A stretch of 64,000 bases of DNA, taken from assembly GCF_001445575.1 (NCBI RefSeq), contig NZ_CP013200.1, positions 2,108,001 through 2,172,000 on the forward strand, given 5' to 3'. This document shows positions 55,714 to 64,000 of the stretch, one piece after another (position 1 is the first letter of the stretch; each line of letters opens with the position of its first letter). The stretch is from Arthrobacter alpinus. GTDB lineage: Bacteria > Actinomycetota > Actinomycetes > Actinomycetales > Micrococcaceae. A program made the position numbers and the translations under genes. The notes beneath the pieces are model-generated. The model was not told where the DNA came from. It searched no databases and saw only the letters and a list, made by a program, of their open reading frames with translations.

Positions 55714-56736
55714 TTAGTGGTGGTTCCGGTAGGCGGTGTTCTTGTGTTGTGCCCAGCCGGACACGACTCCGGCGCCGAGCATCTGGTCCAGCAGCCGGGC
55801 TAGGTGGTAATCGGGATCAAACGTCAGGGCGACGTGCATGTAGTTCGCAGCGGCCGTTCCCCTGCCTTTCCACCAGCAGATGTGCCCGAGCATCGTCAAC
55901 GGCGCCGCAGCATGGGTCGGGGCGGCAATGATCAGCAACTGCCGCAGCAACTTTTCGGAGTAGCCGATCCGGTCCCATTGCGGGGCTTCTTCCGTGGCGC
56001 CAAAGAGGGTGGCTGCCATGGGTTCGTTGATGCCGGGCATGTCAGCCAGGATCTGGTCCCTGAGCCCGACGTGCTGCAGCCCGGCAAGGACCTCGGCCAG
56101 TTGGCCATGGGTCGGTTCGCCACCGTGGTCAAGGAGATCCACCCAGATCCGGTAGACGGCGTCAAGGCTCTTGGCGGGATTGGTGGCCATGGCTTGCATT
56201 GCTGACTCGACCGCGTCGTGGTCGACAGCGGCGAACAACTCGGGGATCGCGGGTGCATCGCTTTGTCCGATGAGGCTGCCTTGGTAGACCAGTTCGGCGT
56301 TGAGGGTGCTGGATTCAAGGGCAGCCAACGGCGTCTCGTTGCCGCAGGAGGTGGGGTTGGCGCCGTCGTACGGGGCGAAGGATTCGGGGCCGACGATCCA
56401 CACGTCATGGACGAGCAGCCCGGCAGCCAAGAACCGTCGCTTGAGTACCCGGATCATGGAAGCAAACGGCTTTTGGTGTCCCATGCCCCACGGCTGGTGG
56501 GTGAACAGGGCGATGAGGACGGCGGTGGCGTCGTGGTCGAAACCGACGGCGTGGGCGACGCGTTCGGCGTAGCTCTCGCCGATGTCTTCGGTGCCGGGGA
56601 GGTTCACGCGGAGGGTGGGACCGAGGGCTGCGCCGTCGAGGGCGACGCAGACGAGGCTTTCCTTCGGCCAATACCCGAGGCTGTGCCCCATGTAGCTGAT
56701 GGCGTCAGCCGGGCTGCTAATTCTGATCGGTTCCAT
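55714..56736 (-). CDS. DUF4192 protein, copy 1
   Basis: The 340-residue protein starts at ATG 56736 (MEPIRISSPADAISYMGHSL) after AGGAGCAAG; the frame extends further upstream but without a good start. DUF4192 features: GYWPKESLVCVALDGAALGP, a region with HDATAVLIALFTHQPWGMG, WIVGPESFAPYDG and the C-terminal ICWWKGRGTAAANYMHVAL, FDPDYHLARLLDQML. The family is common in actinobacteria, function unknown. It is followed 50 bp later by the nrdH 5' fragment, so the two formed an operon before the transposon insertion. A close paralogue lies at 61303-62325. Confidence 0.88.
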   Translation of the reverse strand: MEPIRISSPADAISYMGHSLGYWPKESLVCVALDGAALGPTLRVNLPGTEDIGESYAERVAHAVGFDHDATAVLIALFTHQPWGMGHQKPFASMIRVLKRRFLAAGLLVHDVWIVGPESFAPYDGANPTSCGNETPLAALESSTLNAELVYQGSLIGQSDAPAIPELFAAVDHDAVESAMQAMATNPAKSLDAVYRIWVDLLDHGGEPTHGQLAEVLAGLQHVGLRDQILADMPGINEPMAATLFGATEEAPQWDRIGYSEKLLRQLLIIAAPTHAAAPLTMLGHICWWKGRGTAAANYMHVALTFDPDYHLARLLDQMLGAGVVSGWAQHKNTAYRNHH

Positions 56737-57023
56737 TGTCTTGCTCCTCCTGTGTGAACAGTGGCTGTGTGTTCGCGGCCGCCTGCTCTGTTGGTGCCTT
56801 CTGGTAAGAGGAATCACCGCTGGGTTTAGGGGCCGGAGGGCAACTTGGGGTACCGGGCACGGGGCAAAATTGTTTCGAGGAAATAAGCGACGCAGGAGCG
56901 CCGAGGGAAAATTTTTGGAGGAGGGACCGGCGCGTAGCGCCCTGGTTGCGTGGAGGATCCGCCCAGCGATGATGGGGTACCAGAAGGCACAACGTGGTTT
57001 GGCATGTGTTCATGCAGGTCCAT

Positions 57024-57418
57024 CAGCTTGTGCAGTGGTGGTGGCTGACCGATAGAGGTTCCAGGATGTTGCCGCTGTGGTTGAGTGTTCGTTTCAAATG
57101 TGTTCATGGGGCTGGCTAGCTTCTGCTGCATGACTGGCCGTCTGGATCAAAGCAGGAGAGCTAAGTGCTCTGGATGAAAGATGTGTGAAGGATTTTTTGG
57201 TTGCGGCAATTTCATGGTGGGGTGGGCTGATTTTGCTGAGGGGGTTGGCGTTGGGTTGGCAACTGGCGGTGGTCGTGGGGAGGGTCAATGCTGATGAGAG
57301 GGTGGTGGTGTAGTTGCTCTTTCTGGCTCGTTGGAGGTGATCGTCTGAAGATGTCAGTGGCACACTCTATTGTCGAACGCGTATTCTATTAGTGAATTGA
57401 TATTTAGAGGTGTGTTCG
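57024..57418. other. Divergent intergenic region with possible LexA site
   Basis: About 395 bp between the DUF4192 leader and the DUF6504 gene. No gene seen. Near the right end, TCGAACGCGTATTCTA resembles an actinobacterial SOS box (described separately). Confidence 0.4.
57373..57388 (+). promoter_or_regulatory. Possible LexA (SOS) box upstream of DUF6504-dnaE2
   Basis: TCGAACGCGTATTCTA compares with the actinobacterial LexA consensus TCGAAC-N4-GTTCGA: left half 6 of 6, right half 4 of 6. It lies 30 bp upstream of the DUF6504 start and fits the known SOS control of dnaE2. A candidate only. Confidence 0.45.
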
Positions 57419-57702
57419 ATGGTTGTTGATGAGCGTGTGAATGTCCGGACGACTGCGGCGGGAAGTCCGCTGGAGTTTCAGTGGCGGGCGCGGCGGTATC
57501 AAATGACTGAACTGCCCCTGAGATTCTTTATTCGCCGTCCGTGGTGGACTGAGCAGAACCGCATTCAAAAAGGCATTGGCGCTCAGGTCTTGGAGACTGA
57601 GGTCTGGAGGGTAACTGCTGCGGGCCGTGGTCGTTCTGCCGAACGAGTTTTGAGCTTACCCATGAGGACTCTCACTGGCGGCTGTCTAGGATTCTTGGCT
57701 AG
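57419..57702 (+). pseudogene. DUF6504 protein, one -1 frameshift
   Basis: ATG 57419 starts MVVDERVNVRTTAAGSPLEF, then QWRARRYQMTELPLRFF and ETEVWRVTAAG, the layout of DUF6504 proteins that accompany imuB/dnaE2 in actinobacteria. The expected C-terminus (FELTHEDSHWRLSRILG, stop at 57702) is in another frame. One added G in the run 57622-57624 would join them. About 95 residues. The stop lies 6 bp before the dnaE2 start, so the genes form one operon. Unfixed, the frame would run on to 57829 over the dnaE2 start. Confidence 0.65.
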
Positions 57703-57708
57703 GCAAGA

Positions 57709-60700
57709 ATGTTCACTCATCTGCATGTTGCGTCCGCCTTCTCCGCCCACTACGGGTGGATTGGCCAGACACTCTGGCTTCCGTCGCCATGGACGGTGGA
57801 TCGGATGCGCTGGCCATCACCGACCGTGATGGGCTTTACGGGGTTCCCAAACATATTGCTGCCTGCCAGAGCGCGGGTATTGATCCGATCCTTGGGGTGG
57901 AACTGGCAACCTTGGACTCCGAGGGAGCTGTGACGGGCCGCGTCGTCATCTTGGCTCATGGACGCAACCAAGGTGCCGGGTATGCGGCTCTGTGCCGTCT
58001 GGTGTCTGCAGCCCACACGCACAAAACGGTAGGAGTGACGCAGCAGGAGATTGCCACTGAACTGCTGCACGAATCCGGGTGGGTTGGGACGGTTCTGTTG
58101 GGACCGCCCTCTGATGTGGGGCTGCGGGTGGGCTCTCGCGGCGCTGGGCTGCCATTGTTATTGGAGTGGCTAAAGGTTCTTCCTCGCCAGGTCCTGCGCA
58201 TTGAGGTCGTCTCTCATCTTTCGGAGCCCGGTCAGCCGCTGAGCCATACGCAGGCGATTCGGATGCTGCGCTTGGCTGATCAGTCACGGGTTGTGCCGGT
58301 ACTAAGCAATGCAGTGCGGTATGCCGCCCCTGATGGGGCGATGACTGCAGATGTTCTCGATGCGGCGCGTGCGCTCACCAGATTGGATGAGACCGGGGTG
58401 CAACCCACTGCCCAGGGCTGGCTCAAAGCTGGCTCGGTCATGAAGGCGCTGGCTTCAGAAATTACGACGCTGGGCCAATTCGGTGCAGGGTCGGCCAAGG
58501 CGCTATTGGCGCAGACCGAGGCGTTGGCGGATCAGTGTCGGATTGATCCGGTCGCTGATACGGGTTGGGGTGTTCCGGTGATGCCGGAGGCATCCATCAT
58601 CGGCATCACAGGTGATCCCTTGGCGGAGCTCTGGGAGCGGGCGAAGGCGGGCGTGACAACTCGGTATCCGGGGATCGGCTCCACCTTCCAGGTGGCGATG
58701 GAGGACCGGTTGCGGGCAGAGATGGCGACCATCGCCGAACTGGGTTTCTCCTCCTATTTTTTGACGGTGGCGGAGGTGACCCGCCTGATCAGGGAGATGG
58801 GGATTCGCTCTGCCGCCCGCGGCTCCGGGGCCGGCTCCCTAGTTAACTATGCCTTGGGAATTTCCCAAGTCGACCCTATCCGGCACGATCTCTTGTTTGA
58901 GCGGTTCCTGAGCACGGAGCGGCAAACCCTGCCTGATATTGACATCGATGTGGAGTCAGCGCGGCGGCATGAAATCTACCATCGCATTTTCGAGCGCTTC
59001 GGCCCGGAACGAGTCACGTTGATGTCGATGCAATCCGGGTATCGGGCCCGAGGAGCTGCCCGAGATGCCGGCATGGCCCTGGGTATGGCGCCGGAAGATA
59101 TTGACGGGATCGCGAAGGGTTTGTGGAGGTTCTCCGCCAGTGAATTCCGGGAAGCACTCGATGAGAAACCTGAACTGCGGGATCTTGCCGACCGGGTCGA
59201 GGGGAATCGGCAGCTGGATCTTCTAGTGGACATCACCGAGCGCCTGGACCGGCTCCCGCGACATATCTCTATGCACCCTTGTGGTGTCATCCTCAGCTCT
59301 GCGACGCTGTTGAATCGCACCCCGGTCCAGCCTTCCGGGATGGGGCTGCCCATGTCCCAATATGACAAGCACGACATGGACCCCATGGGGCTGATAAAGC
59401 TTGATGTTCTGGGCGTGCGCATGCAATCCGCGATGGCCTACGCCATCACCGAAATCCACCGCACCACAGGAAAGAGAATCGACTTGGAGGCTGTGCCACT
59501 GGATGATGAGCCGACCTTTGAGCTGATCCGCTCCACCCAAACACTGGGGTGTTTTCAGATTGAATCACCCGGGCAGCGCGAACTCATCGGCAAACTCCAG
59601 CCAACCGTCTTTGATGACCTCATCACTGACATTTCCCTCTTCCGCCCCGGTCCCATGCAAGCCGACATGGTCAAACCCTTCCTGAACCGGCGCGGCGGCT
59701 GGGAAACCGTCGCCCAACTCCACCCAGACCTGGAACCCGTGCTGCGCAGCACCTACGGGATCGTGGTCTTCCACGAACAACTCATGCGCATCCTAGACAT
59801 CTTCACCGGCTGCGGACTCGCGTACGCCGACGTCCTGAGACGGCACCTCAGCAACGAGGACAAACTCCCGGCCGTCGAAACATACTTTCGGGACAAGTCC
59901 GTGCAACGCGGCTACACCATCGACGCCGTGGAAAGGGTGTGGGGTGTCGTGAAGGGCTTTGGCTCGTTCGGTTTTTGCCGTGCCCACGGGGCTGCGTTCG
60001 CCGTCCCCACCTACGAGTCAGCATGGCTCAAAACTCACTACCCGATCCAATTCCTGGCCGGATTGTGGACCCATGACCCCGGCATGTATCCCAAACGACT
60101 CCTGGTAGCCGAAGCCCGCCGGCTAGGTATCCCGATTCTGCCGTTGGATGTCAACGCCTCCACAGATGAGTACGTCGTGGAACCCGCAGGGGACGGTGGT
60201 TTGGGGATCCGAATGTCGCTGGCGGATGTGAAAGGCATCCAAGCCAAAGAAGTCGAACGTATCCTCCACCAGCGCCCCTTCGATTCATTGGCCGACCTCA
60301 AACAACGCGCCCGGCTCCGGGTATCCACGATTGAGAGCCTGGCCCTGGTCGGAGCACTCGACTCCCTCTACACCGGAAATAACCACCGGAGCCGGCGAGA
60401 CCTGGCAGCATGGAACCAAGCGACCCGCCACAGCAAACGGGCGCACGTGATCCTCGGCCAACTCGCCTTACCCTTGCCGGCCATCGACGCGGCCACCATG
60501 ACCGCGCACGAGCCGGATATGACCCCGACCGACGTCACCCGGGCCGAGCTGGACATCCTCTCCCTGGACGTTACGCAACACCTCCTGGACTCCTACCAGC
60601 CCCTCCTGGACGAGCTCGGTGTCACCCAGGCAAAAGATCTCCTCAGCCTGCGCAATGGCACCTTCGTGCGCGTCGCCGGGGTGAGGGTCGCCACTCAAAC

Positions 60701-60938
60701 CCCGCCAATGCACGGCGGAAAACGCGTTGTTTTCATCAGCATCGACGATGGGACCGGCTGCATCGACGCAACCTTCTTCTCTGATGCCCAAGAAACCGTA
60801 GACCCACCCATTCTCTTCAATACCCGGCTACTGCTGATCGAAGGGACCACCCGTCGCACCGGCCCGCGAGGCATGTCCCTCCAAGCCACTCACGCCAAAG
60901 ACCTCACACAAATTTCAGCCACAAGGCGGGTTGGGTGA
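57709..60938 (+). pseudogene. dnaE2: Error-prone DNA polymerase DnaE2, one -1 frameshift near the start
   Basis: The N-terminus MFTHLHVASAFSAHYG (57709) is in one frame and the body (VDWPDTLASVAMDGGSDALA onward) in the next. One added G in GGG 57754-57756 joins them, giving ~1077 residues, normal for DnaE2. It has an N-terminal PHP domain (ITDRDGLYGVPKHIAAC), a Pol III alpha palm with RGSGAGSLVNYALGISQVDP and LPDIDIDVESARRHEI (catalytic Asp pair), and fingers with FGSFGFCRAHGAAFAVPTY. An HhH region (LKQRARLRVSTIESLALVG) and OB fold (RVAGVRVATQTPPMHGGKRV) follow. DnaE2 does mutagenic translesion synthesis after SOS induction, usually with ImuA/ImuB, which are not in this window. It may be functional if the shift is an assembly error; an ATG-like start inside the body frame would lose part of PHP. 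Confidence 0.88.
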
Positions 60939-60965
60939 ATAGGCGGGGCGGTGGTGGCGCAGGGG

Positions 60966-60994
60966 AGTGCCGCAGGAAGTCTTCATGCGGCACT
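60966..60994. terminator. Hairpin between dnaE2 and nrdH (convergent genes)
   Basis: AGTGCCGCAGGAAG, T, CTTCATGCGGCACT: a 14-bp inverted repeat with one mismatch, almost the same as 29994-30022. It sits between two convergent genes and could serve as a bidirectional terminator. Confidence 0.6.
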
Positions 60995-61014
60995 GGATCT
61001 CCTGGGTGCGATGA

Positions 61015-61251
61015 TTATTGGATGGCGAGCTTGAGCCGTTCAATTTCGGTGGGGTTGAATCCTGACCAGTGGTGGTGGTCGTTGACGACGACCACAGGGG
61101 CTTGGGAGTAGCCGAGATCCTGAACGTACTCGAGGGCGGCGGCATTGGTGGTCAAGTCGACGACGCTGTAGGGGATGCCGGCATGATCCAAGGTCAAGCA
61201 GGTGAACTTGCATTGGTGGCACCCTGGCTTGCTGTAGACCGTGATGTTCAT
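61015..61251 (-). CDS. nrdH: NrdH-like glutaredoxin (intact copy)
   Basis: The 78-residue protein starts at ATG 61251 (after GAGGTGAGGGCC). It has an NrdH/glutaredoxin fold with MNITVYSKPGCHQCKFTCL (CxxC active site), YSVVDLTTNAAALEYVQDLG, and WSGFNPTEIERLKLAIQ (W-S-G-F motif characteristic of NrdH). It donates electrons to class Ib ribonucleotide reductase, using thioredoxin reductase. It is 52 bp downstream of the DUF4192 copy 2, on the same strand. It is the intact counterpart of the gene split by the transposon. Confidence 0.92.
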   Translation of the reverse strand: MNITVYSKPGCHQCKFTCLTLDHAGIPYSVVDLTTNAAALEYVQDLGYSQAPVVVVNDHHHWSGFNPTEIERLKLAIQ

Positions 61252-62613
61252 GGCCCTCACCTCACTCTCTGTTTCTTCCGGTGTTGAATAGCAGTGGAAC
61301 TGCTATTTGTGGTCCCGGTACGCGGTGTTCTTGTGTTGCGCCCAGCCGGATACGACGCCGGCGCCGAGCATCTGGGCCAGCAGCCTGGCCAGGTGGTAGT
61401 CGGGGTCAAACGTTAGGGCGACGTGCATGTAGTTCGCCGCGGCCGTTCCCTTGCCCTTCCACCAGCAGATGTGCCCGAGCATCGTCAACGGGGCGGCCGC
61501 GTGCATCGGTGCTGCGATGGTGAGCAGTTGCCGCAGCAGCTTTTCGGAGCTGTCGATCCTCTCCCACTGCGGGGCTTCGTCCGTGGCGCCAAAGAGAGTG
61601 GCTCCCATGGGCTCATTGATGCCGGGCATGTCGGCCAGGATCTGGTCTCTGAGTCCGACGTGCTGGAGCCCGGCCAGGACCTTAGCCAACTGCTCATCGG
61701 TGGGTTCGTCGCCGTGGTCGATGAGATCCATCCACAACCGGTAGACCGCGTCAAGGCTCTTGGCGGGGTTGGTGGTCATGCCTCGCAGCGCTGACTCGAC
61801 GGCGTCGTGGTCGACAGCGGTGAACAACTCGGGGATGGCGGGTGTGTCACTCTGTCCGATGGCGCTGCCTTGGTAGACCAGTTCGGCGTTGAGGGTGCTG
61901 GATTCAAGGGCCACCAGTGGGGTCTCTTTGCCACAGGTCGTGGGGTTGGCGCCGTCGTAGGTGGCGAAGGATTCGGGACCGGCGATCCATACGTCATGGA
62001 CGATTAGCCCGGCGGCCAAGAGGCGTCGCTTGACTTCTTGGATCAGTGAAGCGAAGGGCTTGGTGTGTCCCTTGCCCCATTGCTGGCGGGTGAACAGGGC
62101 CATGAGAACGGCGGTGGCGTCCTTGTCGAAACCGACGGAGTGGGCGACACCTTCAGCGTAAGTTTCTACGTGTTCTGTGGCGACGGGGAGGTTCACGCGG
62201 AGGGTGGGGCCGAGGGCGGCGCCGTCGAGGGCGACGCAGACGAGGCTTTCCTGCGGCCAGTAGCCGAGGCTGTGGCCGATGTAGCTGATAGCGTCGGCCG
62301 GGCTGCTGATTCTGATCGGTTCCATAATCTTGCTCCTCTTGTGTGTTCGGTGGCTGGGTGTTCGCGGCCGCCTGCTCTGTTGGTGCCTTCTGGTAAGAGG
62401 AATCACCGCTGGGTTTAGGGGCCGGAATGCAACTTGGGGTACCGGGCACGGGGCAAAAATTGTTTCGAGGAGATAAGCGACGTAGGAGCGCCGAGAAAGA
62501 ATTTTTGGAGGAGTGACCGGCGCGTAGCGCCCTGGTTGCGTGGAGGGCCCGCCCAGCGATGATGGGATACCAGAAGGCACAACGTGGTTTGGCATGTGTT
62601 CATAGAGGTCCAT
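61088..62613 (-). repeat. Duplicated block (nrdH-DUF4192-leader), copy 2
   Basis: Direct repeat partner of 55506-57023, same gene order and strand, intact here. Similarity goes on through nrdH to the hairpin (60966), and the matching tail of copy 1 is at 29994-30123 beyond the transposon. Confidence 0.8.
61303..62325 (-). CDS. DUF4192 protein, copy 2
   Basis: The 340-residue protein starts at ATG 62325 (MEPIRISSPADAISYIGHSL) after AGAGGAGC; the longer open frame to 62697 is the duplicated leader read as protein. It is closely similar to copy 1 (55714-56736), with the same length and differing at scattered positions (for example PVATEHVETYAEGVAHS here, PGTEDIGESYAERVAHA there). It has the same domain features and operon partner (nrdH). 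Function unknown. Confidence 0.88.
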   Translation of the reverse strand: MEPIRISSPADAISYIGHSLGYWPQESLVCVALDGAALGPTLRVNLPVATEHVETYAEGVAHSVGFDKDATAVLMALFTRQQWGKGHTKPFASLIQEVKRRLLAAGLIVHDVWIAGPESFATYDGANPTTCGKETPLVALESSTLNAELVYQGSAIGQSDTPAIPELFTAVDHDAVESALRGMTTNPAKSLDAVYRLWMDLIDHGDEPTDEQLAKVLAGLQHVGLRDQILADMPGINEPMGATLFGATDEAPQWERIDSSEKLLRQLLTIAAPMHAAAPLTMLGHICWWKGKGTAAANYMHVALTFDPDYHLARLLAQMLGAGVVSGWAQHKNTAYRDHK

Positions 62614-62944
62614 CGACCGAGGCGTTCGTTTGGGCTGACCGTTGGAGAGTGACTTGGCTGCTTCCGTGGATACCGATTCTTGTTCATGCTCGTTCATGGT
62701 GTCGGCTCGGTCTTACGAAATGACCGATTGCCTGGATCCAAATGGATGGGCAGATTCTGTACGAAAGTCGAGTGACGATTGCCAGCGGCTCACTTGCAGT
62801 CCGCAGATTTTTGAATTGGGCGGGTCAAGTTATGCCGTGTCTGATTTCTTTGCCACGGCTAAGGAACGCCTAGAGCGGCGACGGAGTTGGCCATTTCAGC
62901 CGGTCGTACCGGCCTTCAGATAGAGCACGAAGCGGACCACACTG
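62614..62944. other. Intergenic stretch upstream of the helicase gene
   Basis: About 330 bp. A plus-strand frame ending at 62923 (tail with YAVSDFFATAKERLERRRSW) might be a gene remnant but has no convincing start. No clear promoter motif recognised. Confidence 0.4.
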
Positions 62945-64000
62945 ATGAGCTCGGCAGACCCTTTCACAGGTATTATCAAAAAGGTTGACCAACGGTCGGC
63001 GATCCTACCGGCAGAGCTACAATGGTTGAATCATGCCCCTGATGGCGCCTGCTCAGTCATTACATTTGGGGAAGGTTTGTACTTGCGCATCATCGACAAC
63101 ATCAGTGAACTGTTCGGCGACGATCTCAAGGCGGAGATTACGCCGGGATCCAAGGTACGAATAGCCGCGTCCACTTTCTCGATTTTCGCCTTCGAAGCGC
63201 TACGCAAGGAGTTGGAAAAGGTCTCCGAGCTGGAGTTCATCTTCACCTCACCGTCTTTCGAAACGTCGAAGGTCACCGATAAACTCCGCAAGGAACGCCG
63301 CGAGTATTTCATCCCGGAGGCAATCCGGGCAGAATCCAGTCTGTACGGCTCGGAGTTTGAGATAAAGCTACGAAATAAGCTTACACAGCGTGCAATTGCC
63401 AAGGAATGCGCCGACTGGGTACGCCGAAAGGTGACATTCCGATCGAATGCAACCGGGAACCCGATGCAACAATTCGCGGTCGTGGACGACACTGCGGCAT
63501 ACATGCCCCTCCAAGGTTTCACCACAGCCGATTTAGGCTATGAACCTAGCAACGCCGTCTCGAACTTGGTTCACCGGATCGATGAAGCGCCACTGACCGG
63601 CCAGTACATTCAGCTATTCGACCAAATTTGGAACACCACCGACCAGCTCAACGATGTCACCGAAGCAGTCCAAGAGCACATCGCCAGTGTCTACGCCGAG
63701 AACTCCCCGGCACGCATCTACTTCCTGATCCTCTACAACCTGTTCGCGGAGTTCCTCGAAGATATCAACGAAGACGTGCTGCCCAACGACCGCACCGGGT
63801 ACCAAGACACGAAGGTCTGGCAGAGTCTCTACAATTTCCAGAGTGACGCCGCGACCGGAATCATCAATAAATTGGAGACTTACAACGGCTGCATCCTTGC
63901 CGACAGTGTCGGCTTGGGCAAAACGTTCACCGCACTCGCAGTCATCAAATATTACGAGTTGCGCAACAAGTCGGTACTCGTGCTCTGCCCGAAGAAACTT
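62945..64000 (+). CDS. SF2 (SNF2/DEAD-type) helicase, N-terminal part (3' end outside window)
   Basis: ATG 62945 is the only start after the in-frame stop at 62921. The frame is open to the window end (352 codons). The first 200 residues resemble a phospholipase-D-like region of helicases (AAYMPLQGFTTADLGYEP; FEIKLRNKLTQRAIAKECAD, WVRRKVTFRSNATG). Walker A follows: GCILADSVGLGKTFTALAVI with preceding Q-rich motif NFQSDAATGIINKLE, then motif Ia-like KSVLVLCPKKL at the end. Such PLD-helicases occur in restriction and phage-defence loci. The ribosome-binding site is weak. The rest (motif II onward) is not visible. Confidence 0.8.
   Translation, partial: MSSADPFTGIIKKVDQRSAILPAELQWLNHAPDGACSVITFGEGLYLRIIDNISELFGDDLKAEITPGSKVRIAASTFSIFAFEALRKELEKVSELEFIFTSPSFETSKVTDKLRKERREYFIPEAIRAESSLYGSEFEIKLRNKLTQRAIAKECADWVRRKVTFRSNATGNPMQQFAVVDDTAAYMPLQGFTTADLGYEPSNAVSNLVHRIDEAPLTGQYIQLFDQIWNTTDQLNDVTEAVQEHIASVYAENSPARIYFLILYNLFAEFLEDINEDVLPNDRTGYQDTKVWQSLYNFQSDAATGIINKLETYNGCILADSVGLGKTFTALAVIKYYELRNKSVLVLCPKKL

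Larger units (their letters stand above)
55506..57023 (-). repeat. Duplicated block (nrdH-DUF4192-leader), copy 1
   Basis: This block and 61088-62613 are direct repeats that share nrdH, the DUF4192 gene and about 290 bp of leader with near-identical stretches (for example GGAATCACCGCTGGGTTTAG and GACCGGCGCGTAGCGCCCTG). Homology ends abruptly after GGTCCATC. Copy 1 was later hit by the transposon. Confidence 0.8.

Noticed and set aside
61303..62697. 464-residue version of DUF4192 copy 2
   Set aside because: The extra N-terminus is the duplicated leader; copy 1 has a shorter extension in a different length, both share a good ribosome-binding site at MEPIRIS.

Overview
The window looks like accessory DNA, a plasmid or large genomic island, from a high-GC actinobacterium close to Arthrobacter (Micrococcaceae). 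The evidence is codon use, the DUF4192/NrdH/DnaE2 gene set, actinobacterial signalling proteins, an LGFP-repeat protein, and the number of nested mobile elements. No rRNA or complete tRNA gene is present. Both ends cut genes: a DUF4132 protein at the left and a helicase at the right.

Layout. (1) 1-2.4 kb: 3' part of a DUF4132 gene. (2) 3.0-29.6 kb: a mosaic of integrative-element remnants. It has two diverged copies of a repeat containing a tRNA 3' end (one split by an IS21-type element), two copies of a paired G-rich repeat, one intact xis-int pair and two decayed integrase copies. Between these lie cargo islets: a HipA-type gene split by an IS3-type element, uncharacterised proteins that share a W-x-W/S-x-H motif, a PD-(D/E)XK-like gene with an amber codon, a HAD protein, a PIN-domain protein, and at 18.0-22.9 kb a giant PNP-NACHT-pentapeptide-WD40 (STAND/NLR-type) protein, the best candidate anti-phage system here. 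(3) 30.12-55.51 kb: a roughly 25.4-kb Tn554-like transposon (TnpA/TnpB/TnpC-type genes at its left end) inserted in a nrdH glutaredoxin gene, whose two halves remain at 30.04-30.12 and 55.51-55.66 kb. The 10-bp ends GGTTATCTGA / TCAGATAACC are perfect inverted repeats. Its cargo is mostly cell-envelope functions: CPBP protease, DedA, an ABC exporter with lipoprotein, an acyl-esterase, PAP2, an MprF-like DUF2156 protein, an LGFP/SGNH secreted hydrolase, and two two-component systems. (4) 55.5-62.6 kb: two direct copies of a DUF4192-nrdH block flank a DUF6504-dnaE2 mutagenic-repair pair. (5) From 62.9 kb: start of an SF2 helicase gene.

How the genes may work together. In the transposon, a direct repeat CTCAG-N6-CTYAG (11-bp period) occurs just upstream of the OmpR-type regulator, the dedA gene, the ABC operon, the PAP2 gene, and between the small secreted protein and the sensor kinase. 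This suggests one envelope-stress regulon driven by that two-component system.

Caution on quality. At least seven reading-frame breaks (tnpB-like, CPBP, mprF-like, two in the NLR gene, DUF6504, dnaE2) are all repaired by adding one base, and in each a short C or G run is the obvious place for it. This one-directional pattern points to homopolymer under-calling in the assembly as much as to real gene decay, so these genes may be intact in the organism.
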